A DNA stretch of 64,000 bases from Labilibaculum antarcticum (GCF_002356295.1 NZ_AP018042.1:896361-960360); one strand, 5' to 3'. Counted from the first letter of the stretch, positions 6,811 through 14,818 are shown. Numbers and translations are program-made. The notes: a model not told the origin generated them from the letters alone.

Positions 6811-8973
6811 TTATTTTTTTGCTTTCTCCTTTTTGCCTGAATTCGCAAGCAAAAGACCTCCGCCAACCAAAGCCATCATTACAATGCCAATTGTACCAAA
6901 TCCTGCCTGTTGTGGCTTTTGCGCCATCATTGGACTTGTGTTTGTCATTTCAGGATTGTACGGATATGAACCGTCTGGCAAAACCTGAGATTCCGTAATG
7001 TTTCTTGGTGATGGTAATTCTGGATTAGAAGGTGGTAATGCTGGCTTTTTTGCAACACTGTTAAAAATTGCCAAATTGTTTTCAGCTTTTTGCTTTCTGT
7101 CAATCAGCTTTTGTTTGGCAACAGGGTCTAACTCATTGGTGATTTTTGCAGAAAGATTTTCAATGTGCTTTTCCTTTAGCTTGGTGATTACTTTACCCAA
7201 ACCCAGCTTTTTCAAAATCTTCAAAATAGGTGCAAGAATCAAAGCAACTTTACCCAAGATTACGGCTGTGCCAGTGGCAACAACTCCCAAACCTGCCTCT
7301 TTTGCTTCATCAGCGTGAACCAATTTTAAAAAATCAATACGCTCTTTTTCCTCAGCTGACATTTTTGGCTCTTCTTTCACTGGGGCTTGACCTGCTTTCA
7401 TTTTAGCCTTTAGAGCAATCATTTCCTTAAATGATTTTGGCTTAATTACTGTTCTCCCTGCCTGTTTTGCTTTTTTCGCTCTTGCTTTTGCTCTTTTCTT
7501 TCTTTTTCTTCTCCCAAAAAGACCAAGACCACCTAATAAATTTACAGTTGGTAGATTTGATTTTTTAGCTGCCTTTTGCCAGCCATCATGCAAAACCTCT
7601 CTTAACTTGCTTTCTTTCCCGCCAAGGAACTTGTATTTCTTTGCGAATTTCACGTAAGCTTTTCGAGCTTCTTTCCATTCTTCAAGGTTTACACCTAGGC
7701 TTTTTGCTTGCGCTTCAGTTAAAAGACCGTAGCCCATTTTAATAGCTAAGCCTTTTTTGTTGTTTTTGATCATGCCACGTAAAACGGCACGAATAGCAAT
7801 ATTTATAGGATTGATTTTCTGCAAAAACAAACCAACTTTTTTGAATACGCTTCCAATTGCTTTAACTGCCTTACCCGCTATTTTCACAGCTCCTTTGGCA
7901 ACATTTTTAACTTTCTTAACCAGCTTCTTGAAAAATCCTTCCAGTGCACCCAGTAGTCCAATTGTTTCCCCGCTTGCAGTATTGTAACCGTTAAGTGGCG
8001 ATAAATTGGCACGTTCCCAGTCTGCTCCATCTGAAAGCTTTATAACAATACCTTCAAGGCTTTCATTCTGACAAAGTGCATCGTAAGCCTTTTGCATGTA
8101 CTCCCAATACTTCTTCCCAAATCCCAAAGCATGGTATTTTTCAGGCTCTAGAATATACTCTCGAAGAGTTGTTTCCAGCTGGGTTTTACTCATCCTTCTT
8201 AGGGTTTTTTCGGCATCAAATAATTCGTTGTCACCAACCCCGTTGATTTGTTCAGATCGCTCTATTTGCTCCATTTCAGCATCATACAATTCCCCGCTGT
8301 CATGTAAAGATTGTAAAGCATCCAAACCATTAACCGCCCCTGTATCGTGACCCGCTAAAGTTTCAATTTTCATCATTTTTGTATCTTTTTTAGATGTGTA
8401 CTCGGCTTCACAATTGAATTTGTGCAAAACCGTATCGATACAAACAGAACCAGCAACAACATAGACATGAGAATAGCCTTTGCCACCGTAACCAGCTATG
8501 CGAATGCAAAAAGGAATACCAAGGCAGTAAAGAAGTGAGCCGACAAAAATCGAATGATCATCGCAATCAGTAGGCGTGTTTGGTATTGATCTGTTTAGCC
8601 ATATTCTCGCAGGTGTGCTCAATTGCTCAACTGTTGGAGAATCCCTTTTGTATTGGATATGATTAAAAACAAAATTCCAAATCGCCCGCTTAGTGGCTAT
8701 CTCACTGTCTTTTTTTAAAAAATTGGCTAATTCCTTTACCTGCCCGTGGTGATTCCTGATGATTTCGCACATGATGGAAACGGTATCATCTACCGTCCCT
8801 TCAGTAAATGTGCTGGTAAATTTTACATCGCTAGTATTAATCAAATGATTGTACTCAACGCCTGATTTTATAACCCTTTCGCCTTGGTTTACAATCTCAT
8901 TTTTTGAGGTACGGAAAGCTACATTTCCCCTTTCGTTTGTAGTTCTTGAAACGGTTTCCATTTTATAACCCAT
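6811..8973 (-). CDS. Transglutaminase-fold protein with basic middle and C-terminal membrane helix
   Basis: A 720-residue protein. Residues 85-190 form a transglutaminase-like domain with a plausible triad: Cys137 in the DCDDHS motif, His169 in YSHVYVV and Asp180. The middle holds a long basic stretch (about 480-530, rich in Arg/Lys) and several amphipathic helices. One hydrophobic helix lies near the C-terminus (about 690-708), followed by a Lys-rich tail. The fold is used by peptidases and crosslinking enzymes, so the protein could mature or crosslink a particle, or cleave peptidoglycan peptides. The ATG at 8973 overlaps the upstream gene by 11 bases; the ATG at 8961, right after that stop, is an alternative start. 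Confidence 0.8.
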   Translation of the reverse strand: MGYKMETVSRTTNERGNVAFRTSKNEIVNQGERVIKSGVEYNHLINTSDVKFTSTFTEGTVDDTVSIMCEIIRNHHGQVKELANFLKKDSEIATKRAIWNFVFNHIQYKRDSPTVEQLSTPARIWLNRSIPNTPTDCDDHSIFVGSLLYCLGIPFCIRIAGYGGKGYSHVYVVAGSVCIDTVLHKFNCEAEYTSKKDTKMMKIETLAGHDTGAVNGLDALQSLHDSGELYDAEMEQIERSEQINGVGDNELFDAEKTLRRMSKTQLETTLREYILEPEKYHALGFGKKYWEYMQKAYDALCQNESLEGIVIKLSDGADWERANLSPLNGYNTASGETIGLLGALEGFFKKLVKKVKNVAKGAVKIAGKAVKAIGSVFKKVGLFLQKINPINIAIRAVLRGMIKNNKKGLAIKMGYGLLTEAQAKSLGVNLEEWKEARKAYVKFAKKYKFLGGKESKLREVLHDGWQKAAKKSNLPTVNLLGGLGLFGRRKRKKRAKARAKKAKQAGRTVIKPKSFKEMIALKAKMKAGQAPVKEEPKMSAEEKERIDFLKLVHADEAKEAGLGVVATGTAVILGKVALILAPILKILKKLGLGKVITKLKEKHIENLSAKITNELDPVAKQKLIDRKQKAENNLAIFNSVAKKPALPPSNPELPSPRNITESQVLPDGSYPYNPEMTNTSPMMAQKPQQAGFGTIGIVMMALVGGGLLLANSGKKEKAKK

Positions 8974-9538
8974 TATAAATGTCAGTAATCAAAGAAGCAG
9001 GGTTTTTGATGGTTTTGGCCATATCTTGCCAAGTTCTGCTTATATCTATTTTTGTGCTGGGAACATCCACACTATTCACCTTTAAATGATCCACATACAT
9101 GTTCAGCTGAAAACCTTCAACATCCTTGGTATCCATGATTTTTGAAATACTCTCCAAGGGAATTGCAAAACTGTACTTTAAAGGGGTTTTGGTATTTCCT
9201 ACAATCACCTTATTGGGGTTTTGAATCGGTGTGCTCGCAAGTATGATTTTTTGAGCTCCTTTTTCCAGAACAAGCTTAATCTGGTAGGTGTTTAAAGTTG
9301 CAGTAAACCCTGTCTTAGATGTCAAATCAATAACTCCGCCAAGGGTTACCGCCCCTTTTACAAAATTCACCCCGACTTTTGGCAGTCCGCTGGGTTGGAT
9401 ATTTATTTTATTGGTTAGGTATGCTATTGCTTTATCTTCAATCTCACCTGCCTTACTACTTACGTAAGGGATAATCTTGTCTTTAAAAACTAAAGCGGTT
9501 ACGACACCACCTATGAGTATTATGTGTCCTGTTTTCAT
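8963..9538 (-). CDS. Signal-anchored beta-rich protein
   Basis: First gene of the leftward module. This 191-residue protein has an N-terminal hydrophobic segment (about residues 4-18) and a beta-rich body that resembles small LEA-14/immunoglobulin-like domains (weak impression). It overlaps the next gene by 11 bases. Its promoter should lie in the repeat-rich region 9539-9947. Function unknown. Confidence 0.7.
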   Translation of the reverse strand: MKTGHIILIGGVVTALVFKDKIIPYVSSKAGEIEDKAIAYLTNKINIQPSGLPKVGVNFVKGAVTLGGVIDLTSKTGFTATLNTYQIKLVLEKGAQKIILASTPIQNPNKVIVGNTKTPLKYSFAIPLESISKIMDTKDVEGFQLNMYVDHLKVNSVDVPSTKIDISRTWQDMAKTIKNPASLITDIYNGL

Positions 9539-9588
9539 GCCTCAAACATAGGAACATTAAACCACCTCAAAGGCATAAAATCCTCTGA

Positions 9589-9638
9589 CTGAGACACTTT
9601 GAGACATTTTGGAACATCTTGAAACACTTTGGAACACC
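9589..9638. repeat. Five tandem 10-bp repeats in the divergent promoter region
   Basis: Five consecutive units of exactly 10 bases follow the pattern YTGRRACAYY (for example TTGAGACATT and TTGGAACATC). A 10-bp period places each unit on the same face of the helix, as expected for a row of protein binding sites. They lie 50 bases upstream of the leftward module, so they may be an operator array or replication iterons. Confidence 0.75.
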
Positions 9639-9730
9639 AAACAGCTTGCTTTTTGTCCTACTTTTACCCCCATAAGACATGGCTAATTTTCAGACACAGG
9701 TAAAATGCTTGATTATCAATTGTTTAATAG

Positions 9731-9865
9731 GGATTAAACCTGTCTTTAAACGGGTTTAAACAGGTCTAAGCAGAAAATGACTAAAATAAATTTTGCAAAC
9801 AATTGATTTTTAGATTTTTAACCAAAAATAAACCGGTTACTAAAGGGGTTTAAACCTGTCTTTTA
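9731..9865. promoter_or_regulatory. Cluster of TTTAAACCTGT-type palindromic sites
   Basis: Three related sites occur in the divergent intergenic region: TTAAACCTGTCTTT at about 9734, its inverted form GGGTTTAAACAGGTC at 9752, and GGGTTTAAACCTGTC at 9846. A fourth copy lies inside the rightward gene at about 10080. The core GTTTAAAC is palindromic. Repeated sites between divergent genes suggest operators for an element regulator, possibly the zinc-finger protein encoded next door. The rest of 9539-9947 shows nothing else I can name. Confidence 0.6.
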
Positions 9866-9947
9866 TGAAAAACAAGCCACTTATCACAAACAAAGCTTTG
9901 ATTAAAAGCATTTTAACCTATATAAAAACCAGTAAACAGACAGGACT

Positions 9948-10625
9948 ATGACCAGAAAATGTGAGGTATGTTTAAAACCCATTAGAAACAGACGTGCTGA
10001 CAGCAAGTATTGCTCTGCAAGCTGTGCAGGCAGGGCAAGACGCAAAAGAGTAACGGAAAAAGAAAAAGATGAATTAAACGGGTTTAAACCTGTTTATGAA
10101 GAAAATGAGCAAAAAGAGCAAAACATGGAAAAAACAGGGATAAACGAGCTAAGAGCCATAGAAAAGGAGAATTTCAACACCATTCTAAACCTAAGAAGCG
10201 AGTACGGGGACAAAATAAGAGCTTTGGAGAACGAAAACTTAAAAAGTGAATTCACTATTGAAAAGCTGAAAGACAAAATTACTGATCTTATGGAGAAACA
10301 TTCCAAGGATATAGCCCAAGCCAACACCAGCACAACCAAGGAAACGGTTCAGGCAATTAGTCAAATGCCAGCAATTCAAAGCGTATTGGGAACTCTTGCC
10401 AGTAGTATGATTCCCAGCCCTAAAACTGGACTAAATGGCGTGGATGAATTCAATGTTCAGGAAAGACAAATTATTGATGCAATCCGAAGAATGCAACCCG
10501 ATGCACAGGGCTACTTGTGCCAAATGTTGTATGTGTTATTCGCAAAATCACACGAAGAGCAAATGGGAATATTTACTTCGCTTCATGCCTACATGTCTCA
10601 ACCAGATGAAAAAGACGATATCTAA
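9948..10625 (+). CDS. Zinc-finger coiled-coil protein
   Basis: A 225-residue protein transcribed away from the virion-like module. Residues 5-32 form a four-Cys finger: C-x2-C, then YC and C four residues on, followed by an Arg/Lys-rich patch. Residues 60-130 are a long coiled coil; the C-terminal third is helical. The same type of finger occurs in the Rep protein and in the 141-residue protein of this element, and a decayed copy of this gene lies at 22080-22230. The shape suits a DNA-binding regulator or partition-like protein, which is inference. It ends just before a strong terminator. Confidence 0.75.
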   Translation: MTRKCEVCLKPIRNRRADSKYCSASCAGRARRKRVTEKEKDELNGFKPVYEENEQKEQNMEKTGINELRAIEKENFNTILNLRSEYGDKIRALENENLKSEFTIEKLKDKITDLMEKHSKDIAQANTSTTKETVQAISQMPAIQSVLGTLASSMIPSPKTGLNGVDEFNVQERQIIDAIRRMQPDAQGYLCQMLYVLFAKSHEEQMGIFTSLHAYMSQPDEKDDI

Positions 10626-10651
10626 ACCGTTTAAGACTGGACTAAAACCCG

Positions 10652-10689
10652 AAACACCCCCGTAAATCTAATGGTTTACGGGGGTGTTT
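10652..10689 (+). terminator. Intrinsic terminator of the zinc-finger gene
   Basis: A perfect 15-bp stem (AAACACCCCCGTAAA pairing with its complement) with an eight-base loop, 26 bases after the stop codon. An almost identical hairpin follows the decayed gene copy at 22235-22274. Confidence 0.8.
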
Positions 10690-10721
10690 GGTTAAGCCTG
10701 TTTAATCTGTTATAAATAATC

Positions 10722-10758
10722 AAAAAGCCTAACACTTAATAAGTATCAGGCTTTTTTT
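10722..10758. terminator. Bidirectional terminator between converging genes
   Basis: AAAAAGCCT pairs with AGGCTTTTT around an inner ACTT/AAGT stem. Runs of A and T on either side allow it to work in both directions, between the rightward gene ending at 10625 and the leftward gene ending at 10837. Confidence 0.75.
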
Positions 10759-10836
10759 CAGTTTTTAGTATGTAGTTTTAGTATATTCTATATGAGGTTT
10801 AAAATCAAATGTATAAAAAAATATTCAATAATCACA

Positions 10837-11262
10837 TTATGATTTAATAGGGTTTTTATTTTTAATTTGATTCAATAAGCTCTTTGTACTATCTGATTGG
10901 TATTTTTCTCCATTGCAGTAAACAACAAACGGACATTTGCCCTCACTGGTAATTATTTGTTCGACTAAGAATTTTTCATTTCTCAAAATAGTTTTTACTT
11001 TTTGATTGAATTTTTGCAATTGGGTATTTACCCGATGAAAACGGACCCGACAATTTCCATTGCAAAATTCCTGTTGCTTATTTCTAGCAGTGAACATTTG
11101 ACCACATGCAGGACATTTTTTTCTGTTTTCTTGTAACGGTAAGCCGTTACAGGAATCCTCAAGTAATGCTTCCGCCCAGTCAATATCGATTTGACAATCT
11201 TCGGTCATTTCCAAAATGCCATGAAAATTTTTATAATGCTCAATTATGCTTGTTCGATTCAT
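10837..11262 (-). CDS. Cys4-finger protein of unknown function
   Basis: A 141-residue protein read from the ATG at 11262, which directly follows the stop of a tiny upstream frame (TGATATG). The open frame extends to an ATG at 11346, which would add 28 residues, but that part overlaps another plausible small gene. Near the middle is a zinc finger: CPAC, then F-C and C four residues on, followed by R-x-R-FHR. The same finger type is found in the Rep protein and the 225-residue protein. Probably nucleic-acid binding. Confidence 0.65.
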   Translation of the reverse strand: MNRTSIIEHYKNFHGILEMTEDCQIDIDWAEALLEDSCNGLPLQENRKKCPACGQMFTARNKQQEFCNGNCRVRFHRVNTQLQKFNQKVKTILRNEKFLVEQIITSEGKCPFVVYCNGEKYQSDSTKSLLNQIKNKNPIKS

Positions 11263-11263
11263 A

Positions 11264-11371
11264 TCAGTTGCTTTTTTTATCATTTTCAATCTTACTCCAA
11301 TCCAGCCGGACTTTGCAATTATTACATTTTGCACTGTTTGCCTCAATACTTGTTTTGCTTTTGGCTATCAC
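11264..11371 (-). CDS. Tiny CxxC protein
   Basis: A 35-residue frame starting with GTG that overlaps the preceding stop as GTGA and ends just before the next ATG. It contains a single CNNC motif in a Lys-rich context. Overlap coupling at both ends, as in other parts of this element, makes it plausible, but it is too short to be sure. Confidence 0.4.
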   Translation of the reverse strand: MIAKSKTSIEANSAKCNNCKVRLDWSKIENDKKSN

Positions 11372-11766
11372 TTCTTTTTGGTGTGTTTATCAATTGCCTT
11401 TTCAACTTGTGTTAATATTCTTGAAGCATCTTTTTTATATTTTTTCGCCTCTGCCAATACTCCACGATAAGCTCCGGATTTAGATTTGAAAAATTTGCCC
11501 TGACCATTTTTATCAAAATCCTCTTGGTCTTTGAATTTATGAACACAATACTCTCGAGCGTATGAGGAAAGTGGCAACCACCCAAAATCACCATTCTTTT
11601 TAGATAGTTTTCCATATGTAGAATAACACTTTTGTCTTAAGTGAATTCCTGTTTTGTTTACTGTTGTTACATGATATTCAGAAAATTCGACGGTTGATTT
11701 TTCTTTTAAATCCGACTCAACATTTATCCAAGCTTGATATAGGATATCTCCTTTTTTTATAATCAT
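11368..11766 (-). CDS. Hypothetical protein, 132 residues
   Basis: A soluble, basic protein with a beta-rich N-terminal half (about residues 5-70) and a helical, Lys-rich C-terminal half. It starts four bases after the serine recombinase gene, so both are likely on one transcript. No family is recognised. Confidence 0.65.
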   Translation of the reverse strand: MIIKKGDILYQAWINVESDLKEKSTVEFSEYHVTTVNKTGIHLRQKCYSTYGKLSKKNGDFGWLPLSSYAREYCVHKFKDQEDFDKNGQGKFFKSKSGAYRGVLAEAKKYKKDASRILTQVEKAIDKHTKKK

Positions 11767-11770
11767 TTCA

Positions 11771-12415
11771 TTAATTTTTAAATTGTTTAAAATATTCCTT
11801 TCTAATTCTCTTAACTGTACTTTCGCATATTTTGGTTGCTATTACTGTTTTACCAATACTCATACCGCTATCTAAACAAGCCTTTACGTCTGGGTATTTT
11901 TCAACTAAATCTTTACTTCCTTTATTTTTTGATCCTGCTTTTCGACCTTTATAAGCTTTATCTTTAAAAGCTCTGTTTTCGTCTTTTTTTCTTTCCGCCT
12001 CAATTCCTTCTAGTTGTCTTTCTTTACTTCTTTCAATTTCCATTTGTGCCAACTTTGCCATTACGGTCGTGATTAAGTCAAAGGCTGGACTTATTTTTCC
12101 GTCCGTTATGCTTTTCACTCCTAGTTGGTGAACTGTAACACAAACTTCATATTCTTTCATGAATTCTAGAGTTTGTAATATATTGATTGTGTCACGTCCA
12201 AGCCTATCAATATCATAAACTATCAAATCTGAAACTAAACCAGCTTTTACCTCTTTTATAATTTTTGCTCCACCCGTTCTTTTTTCGAATGCAATTTTTC
12301 CGGAAATTTTATCTACTATCATTTCACCTTCACCCTCGCTTAATCCTTCCGTCTGTCTGGATTCGTTTTGCTCTACGGTTGAAACTCTAGCATATTTGTA
12401 TATTTTGTTTTTCAT
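11771..12415 (-). CDS. Serine recombinase of the resolvase/invertase family
   Basis: A 214-residue site-specific recombinase. The catalytic Ser is in YARVSTVEQ (about residues 7-15), the catalytic Arg region in YDIDRLGRD (about 68-76), and the long E-helix follows (MAKLAQMEIERSKER). The last 45 residues form a helix-turn-helix (MSIGKTVIATKICESTVKRI). The length matches small resolvases and invertases rather than large serine integrases, so multimer resolution or inversion is more likely than chromosomal integration. A dead relative lies at 23289-23550. Confidence 0.9.
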   Translation of the reverse strand: MKNKIYKYARVSTVEQNESRQTEGLSEGEGEMIVDKISGKIAFEKRTGGAKIIKEVKAGLVSDLIVYDIDRLGRDTINILQTLEFMKEYEVCVTVHQLGVKSITDGKISPAFDLITTVMAKLAQMEIERSKERQLEGIEAERKKDENRAFKDKAYKGRKAGSKNKGSKDLVEKYPDVKACLDSGMSIGKTVIATKICESTVKRIRKEYFKQFKN

Positions 12416-12527
12416 GATGAATCTTTCTGTTTTTTGGGTTCAAATTTGGGGTGGGTTCAAAACCGTCTCTTTTTGCTAGTTTTGAATGCTTTTTTTGTGT
12501 TTTTCTGGGTTCAAAGTAGGGCATACC

Positions 12528-12725
12528 CTACTTTGAACCCGATTCCAGAATTTTCATTTCTGTTAATTTCTCATGAATGTATTTTACTTCATGCTCATAC
12601 AACAACCTTTGTGCAATTGCTTCCCTAAATTCCAAAGGAAGTTTCGCCATTCTTCGTCCAAGGGTAGATTTCGAATATCCTAATTCTGATGCAAGCTCTT
12701 TTCTATTCATTGTTCTGTATTTCAT
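12528..12725 (-). CDS. Small helix-turn-helix protein
   Basis: A 65-residue basic protein with a clear helix-turn-helix in the first 30 residues (KELASELGYSKSTLGRRM). It may be a transcription regulator of the early region. It starts just after the stop of the 41-residue zinc-ribbon gene. Confidence 0.65.
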   Translation of the reverse strand: MKYRTMNRKELASELGYSKSTLGRRMAKLPLEFREAIAQRLLYEHEVKYIHEKLTEMKILESGSK

Positions 12726-12727
12726 AG

Positions 12728-12853
12728 TTATTTAGGGTTTAATTGGGTTTTACAAAATGAACAAGTGTTTTCTGTTTTTATATCAATCTGAGCCCCACAA
12801 TTGGTGCAAGTCTCAAAAACTTCATGATTAGATATTTTATTATTCAATTTCAT
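12728..12853 (-). CDS. Tiny zinc-ribbon protein
   Basis: A 41-residue frame (ATG at 12853, TAA at 12728) with two CxxC knuckles, CTNC and CSFC, 15 residues apart, the hallmark of a zinc ribbon. It overlaps the 3' end of the 68-residue gene by 14 bases and ends two bases before the next ATG. Zinc-ribbon spacing and gene packing support it despite its size. Confidence 0.65.
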   Translation of the reverse strand: MKLNNKISNHEVFETCTNCGAQIDIKTENTCSFCKTQLNPK

Positions 12854-13046
12854 TTCCTAATGCTTTTTCGTATCGATCAACTAATTCGGATAAAATCATA
12901 TCTGTATCAGTAATTTCAGGAGGAACACACATTATGTGACTTCTCCCACCTGTTCTAGCCATTTCAGATATTTGATGTCTAACTTTTTTAATTAAAACAT
13001 CATTTGGCATTTCAGCCTGTAGTTTTTTTAATTCGTCTGTAGTCAT
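12840..13046 (-). CDS. Small hypothetical protein, 68 residues
   Basis: A charged helical protein in the small-gene run after rep. No known motif. Spacing to its neighbours is tight (five bases upstream, 14-base overlap downstream), which supports it being real. Confidence 0.55.
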   Translation of the reverse strand: MTTDELKKLQAEMPNDVLIKKVRHQISEMARTGGRSHIMCVPPEITDTDMILSELVDRYEKALGNEIE

Positions 13047-13051
13047 GATTT

Positions 13052-13255
13052 TTATTTAAGTAATTTTATAAACTTATCATTGATAGTATTACCAGCTTTT
13101 ATCTTTCCTTCGTTCAAAAGCTCTCTTAATACCGGATTTATTTCTCTTCCTAATTCATTGATTAACTCCACATACATCACATGAGTAGGAAACTTTCGAG
13201 CATCTTCTTTTTCCTTGGTAATCTGTTCCAATGTTTTTAATACAATTTCTCTCAT
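13052..13255 (-). CDS. Small winged-helix-like protein, 67 residues
   Basis: Its ATG overlaps the rep stop as ATGA, so translation is coupled to the initiator. The sequence predicts three helices and a basic hairpin near the C-terminus (GKIKAGNTINDKFIKL), reminiscent of a winged helix. A copy-control or accessory replication role is possible but not shown. Confidence 0.6.
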   Translation of the reverse strand: MREIVLKTLEQITKEKEDARKFPTHVMYVELINELGREINPVLRELLNEGKIKAGNTINDKFIKLLK

Positions 13256-14622
13256 GGCGTAGATTGTGGTTCAGTTTTCTTTTCAAATTCATTCAGGAAG
13301 AATCTAGCCTGTGAACCGTGGTAATATTTTTTCTTTCCTCCTATGGTCACCACTATTGAAGTTTTTCGGCTAGGAACTCCTTTTATCTTTTTTCTATTGG
13401 GGTTGGTAGTCCTGACTAAGCTCAGTTCACTACCTAGGTCTTTTATCAGGTGTAGTATCTCTTTTTCTTTTTCAGTTCGTTTGGCTTGTCTTTTCTCGGA
13501 TACTTTAAGGTTGTAGGCTTTGTCCCTGCATTTCCTGTTGTGTGAACAATACTTTGATTCTTTCTTCTGATGGGAAATATCCGCTCCACAACACAAACAA
13601 TATTTTTTTTCTTTCACCTCACTTTGTTCGGTTGAATCCGCACATACAATACGATGGGTGTTCGTTCCCTTTTTTACTGCGTTTTCTGTAAAATTCCAGT
13701 TTTCAAGGGCTTCAAACTCGGTGTAATCGTCCCCTTTTTTACTGCGTGTAAATCCTTTCAATTCAAATGATATCAAGGCTTTCAGGATGTTTTTAATGTT
13801 GCGGTTTGCGTACTTGTCAATTAGTTTTTCAAGCAGTAGTTTATTTCGAAGCCTTTCTTTTCTGCTTCGCTCGTCTTTTATCCACCAATCGGGATTACGG
13901 AGGTCTTTAAACTTACTTTTGTATTTGGCTGGTAGTTTTCGGGTGGTTTTGATTTGTTCCCATTCAAAGAAGATGGTTTCATCGATGGGTTTCAGGAACT
14001 TATCTAATATCAATTTGCTTAGTTTTTCCCTGTCTAAAAGGTCGTTCAGTGTAAAAATTTTGTAGCTTTCCACCGCTCTCATTCGGGTGAATTTGGTTTC
14101 AATCCTTAATAATTCTGCCTGTATTTTTGATTGCTCGGCCTTATCGTAAAATTTGTAAGTGGCATTGGTGGTATTGTAGGTATATCCGTAGCCTATTTTT
14201 CCGTTTAGCTCCATATCGGAGCGTTCCGCCCCTCGACAATAAAGGATACTTTCAAGGAAAGTTTTTGTATCAATTTTACTATTTGTTGTATCTAGGTTTA
14301 AACCTATCTCGAAACTTTTTAACTTGGTGTTTTCTGGTTCGATGCCAAAAGCTTTTAATTGATTAACTGCTTTCTGCAAATCCTCATAGGTAAAGCGGTT
14401 TGCGTTGTTTTGTCCGTTGTTGTAAAACTTATGAATTGAGCCTTTAAGCTTGGCTTTTCCTCTTGGTTCAAGAATGAAATCTAAACCCCTATAATGAGCT
14501 TTTCTACTTCCAAGCTCTTTTTTAGAACCAACTACAGTTAAAACCCGAAATTCCAGTTCTGGTAATTGTTCCCAAACCTTAGGATTGAAATTTAAAAGCT
14601 CTATGGAAATGCCGTCAATCAA
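13252..14622 (-). CDS. Rolling-circle-type replication initiator, phage gene II/X-like, with zinc finger
   Basis: A 456-residue protein. The N-terminal half resembles the gene II/X replication proteins of filamentous phages and related plasmids: MIDGI start, the LKGSIHKFYN segment, the K-x-FEIGLNLDT strand, the YKFYDK motif and LRIETKFTR. I cannot point with certainty to the nicking Tyr; Tyr158 in YKFYDK is a candidate. The C-terminus carries a finger (CLCC, then YC, an HNRKC and a basic tail). It should nick the origin and start single-strand synthesis. Copies of a 16-base DNA motif lie inside this gene and upstream of it. Confidence 0.75.
   Translation of the reverse strand: MIDGISIELLNFNPKVWEQLPELEFRVLTVVGSKKELGSRKAHYRGLDFILEPRGKAKLKGSIHKFYNNGQNNANRFTYEDLQKAVNQLKAFGIEPENTKLKSFEIGLNLDTTNSKIDTKTFLESILYCRGAERSDMELNGKIGYGYTYNTTNATYKFYDKAEQSKIQAELLRIETKFTRMRAVESYKIFTLNDLLDREKLSKLILDKFLKPIDETIFFEWEQIKTTRKLPAKYKSKFKDLRNPDWWIKDERSRKERLRNKLLLEKLIDKYANRNIKNILKALISFELKGFTRSKKGDDYTEFEALENWNFTENAVKKGTNTHRIVCADSTEQSEVKEKKYCLCCGADISHQKKESKYCSHNRKCRDKAYNLKVSEKRQAKRTEKEKEILHLIKDLGSELSLVRTTNPNRKKIKGVPSRKTSIVVTIGGKKKYYHGSQARFFLNEFEKKTEPQSTP
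13667..13682 (-). repeat. Rep-associated 16-bp repeat, copy 1
   Basis: Exact CCCTTTTTTACTGCGT (plus strand), preceded by TCGTT. It lies inside the rep coding sequence and is read there in one frame (A-V-K-K-G). Confidence 0.7.
13732..13747 (-). repeat. Rep-associated 16-bp repeat, copy 2
   Basis: Exact second copy of CCCTTTTTTACTGCGT, preceded by TCGTC, 65 bases from copy 1. It is read in a different codon frame (R-S-K-K-G), so it is the DNA and not the peptide that is conserved. Confidence 0.7.
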
Positions 14623-14759
14623 TGGAGTAGATGAGTGAAATATGGTGAGTTAATTGCCTTAAAAAGTATGTGTATGCGTACCCTAAAGACGTGCGTTTTT
14701 ATTTTCCTAAAATGGAAATTTTGAAAAAAATACAGACTTCAAAAGCCTGTGTATTCGTA

Positions 14760-14775
14760 CCCTTTTTTACTGCGT
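14760..14775 (-). repeat. Rep-associated 16-bp repeat, copy 3
   Basis: Exact third copy, preceded by TCGTA, in the gap upstream of rep (14623-14818). A degenerate fourth version, CGTACCCTAAAGACGTGCGT, lies at about 14677-14696. The intergenic copies could be the origin or a site controlling rep. Confidence 0.7.
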
Positions 14776-14818
14776 TCTTCCTTCTGAATTATCAGTAAAA
14801 TATGTACATGTGGCCGAT

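Noticed and set aside
11771..12415. Serine recombinase as the integrase of the element
   Set aside because: It has the length and layout of small resolvases and invertases; insertion in a tRNA points to a tyrosine integrase that is not in the window.
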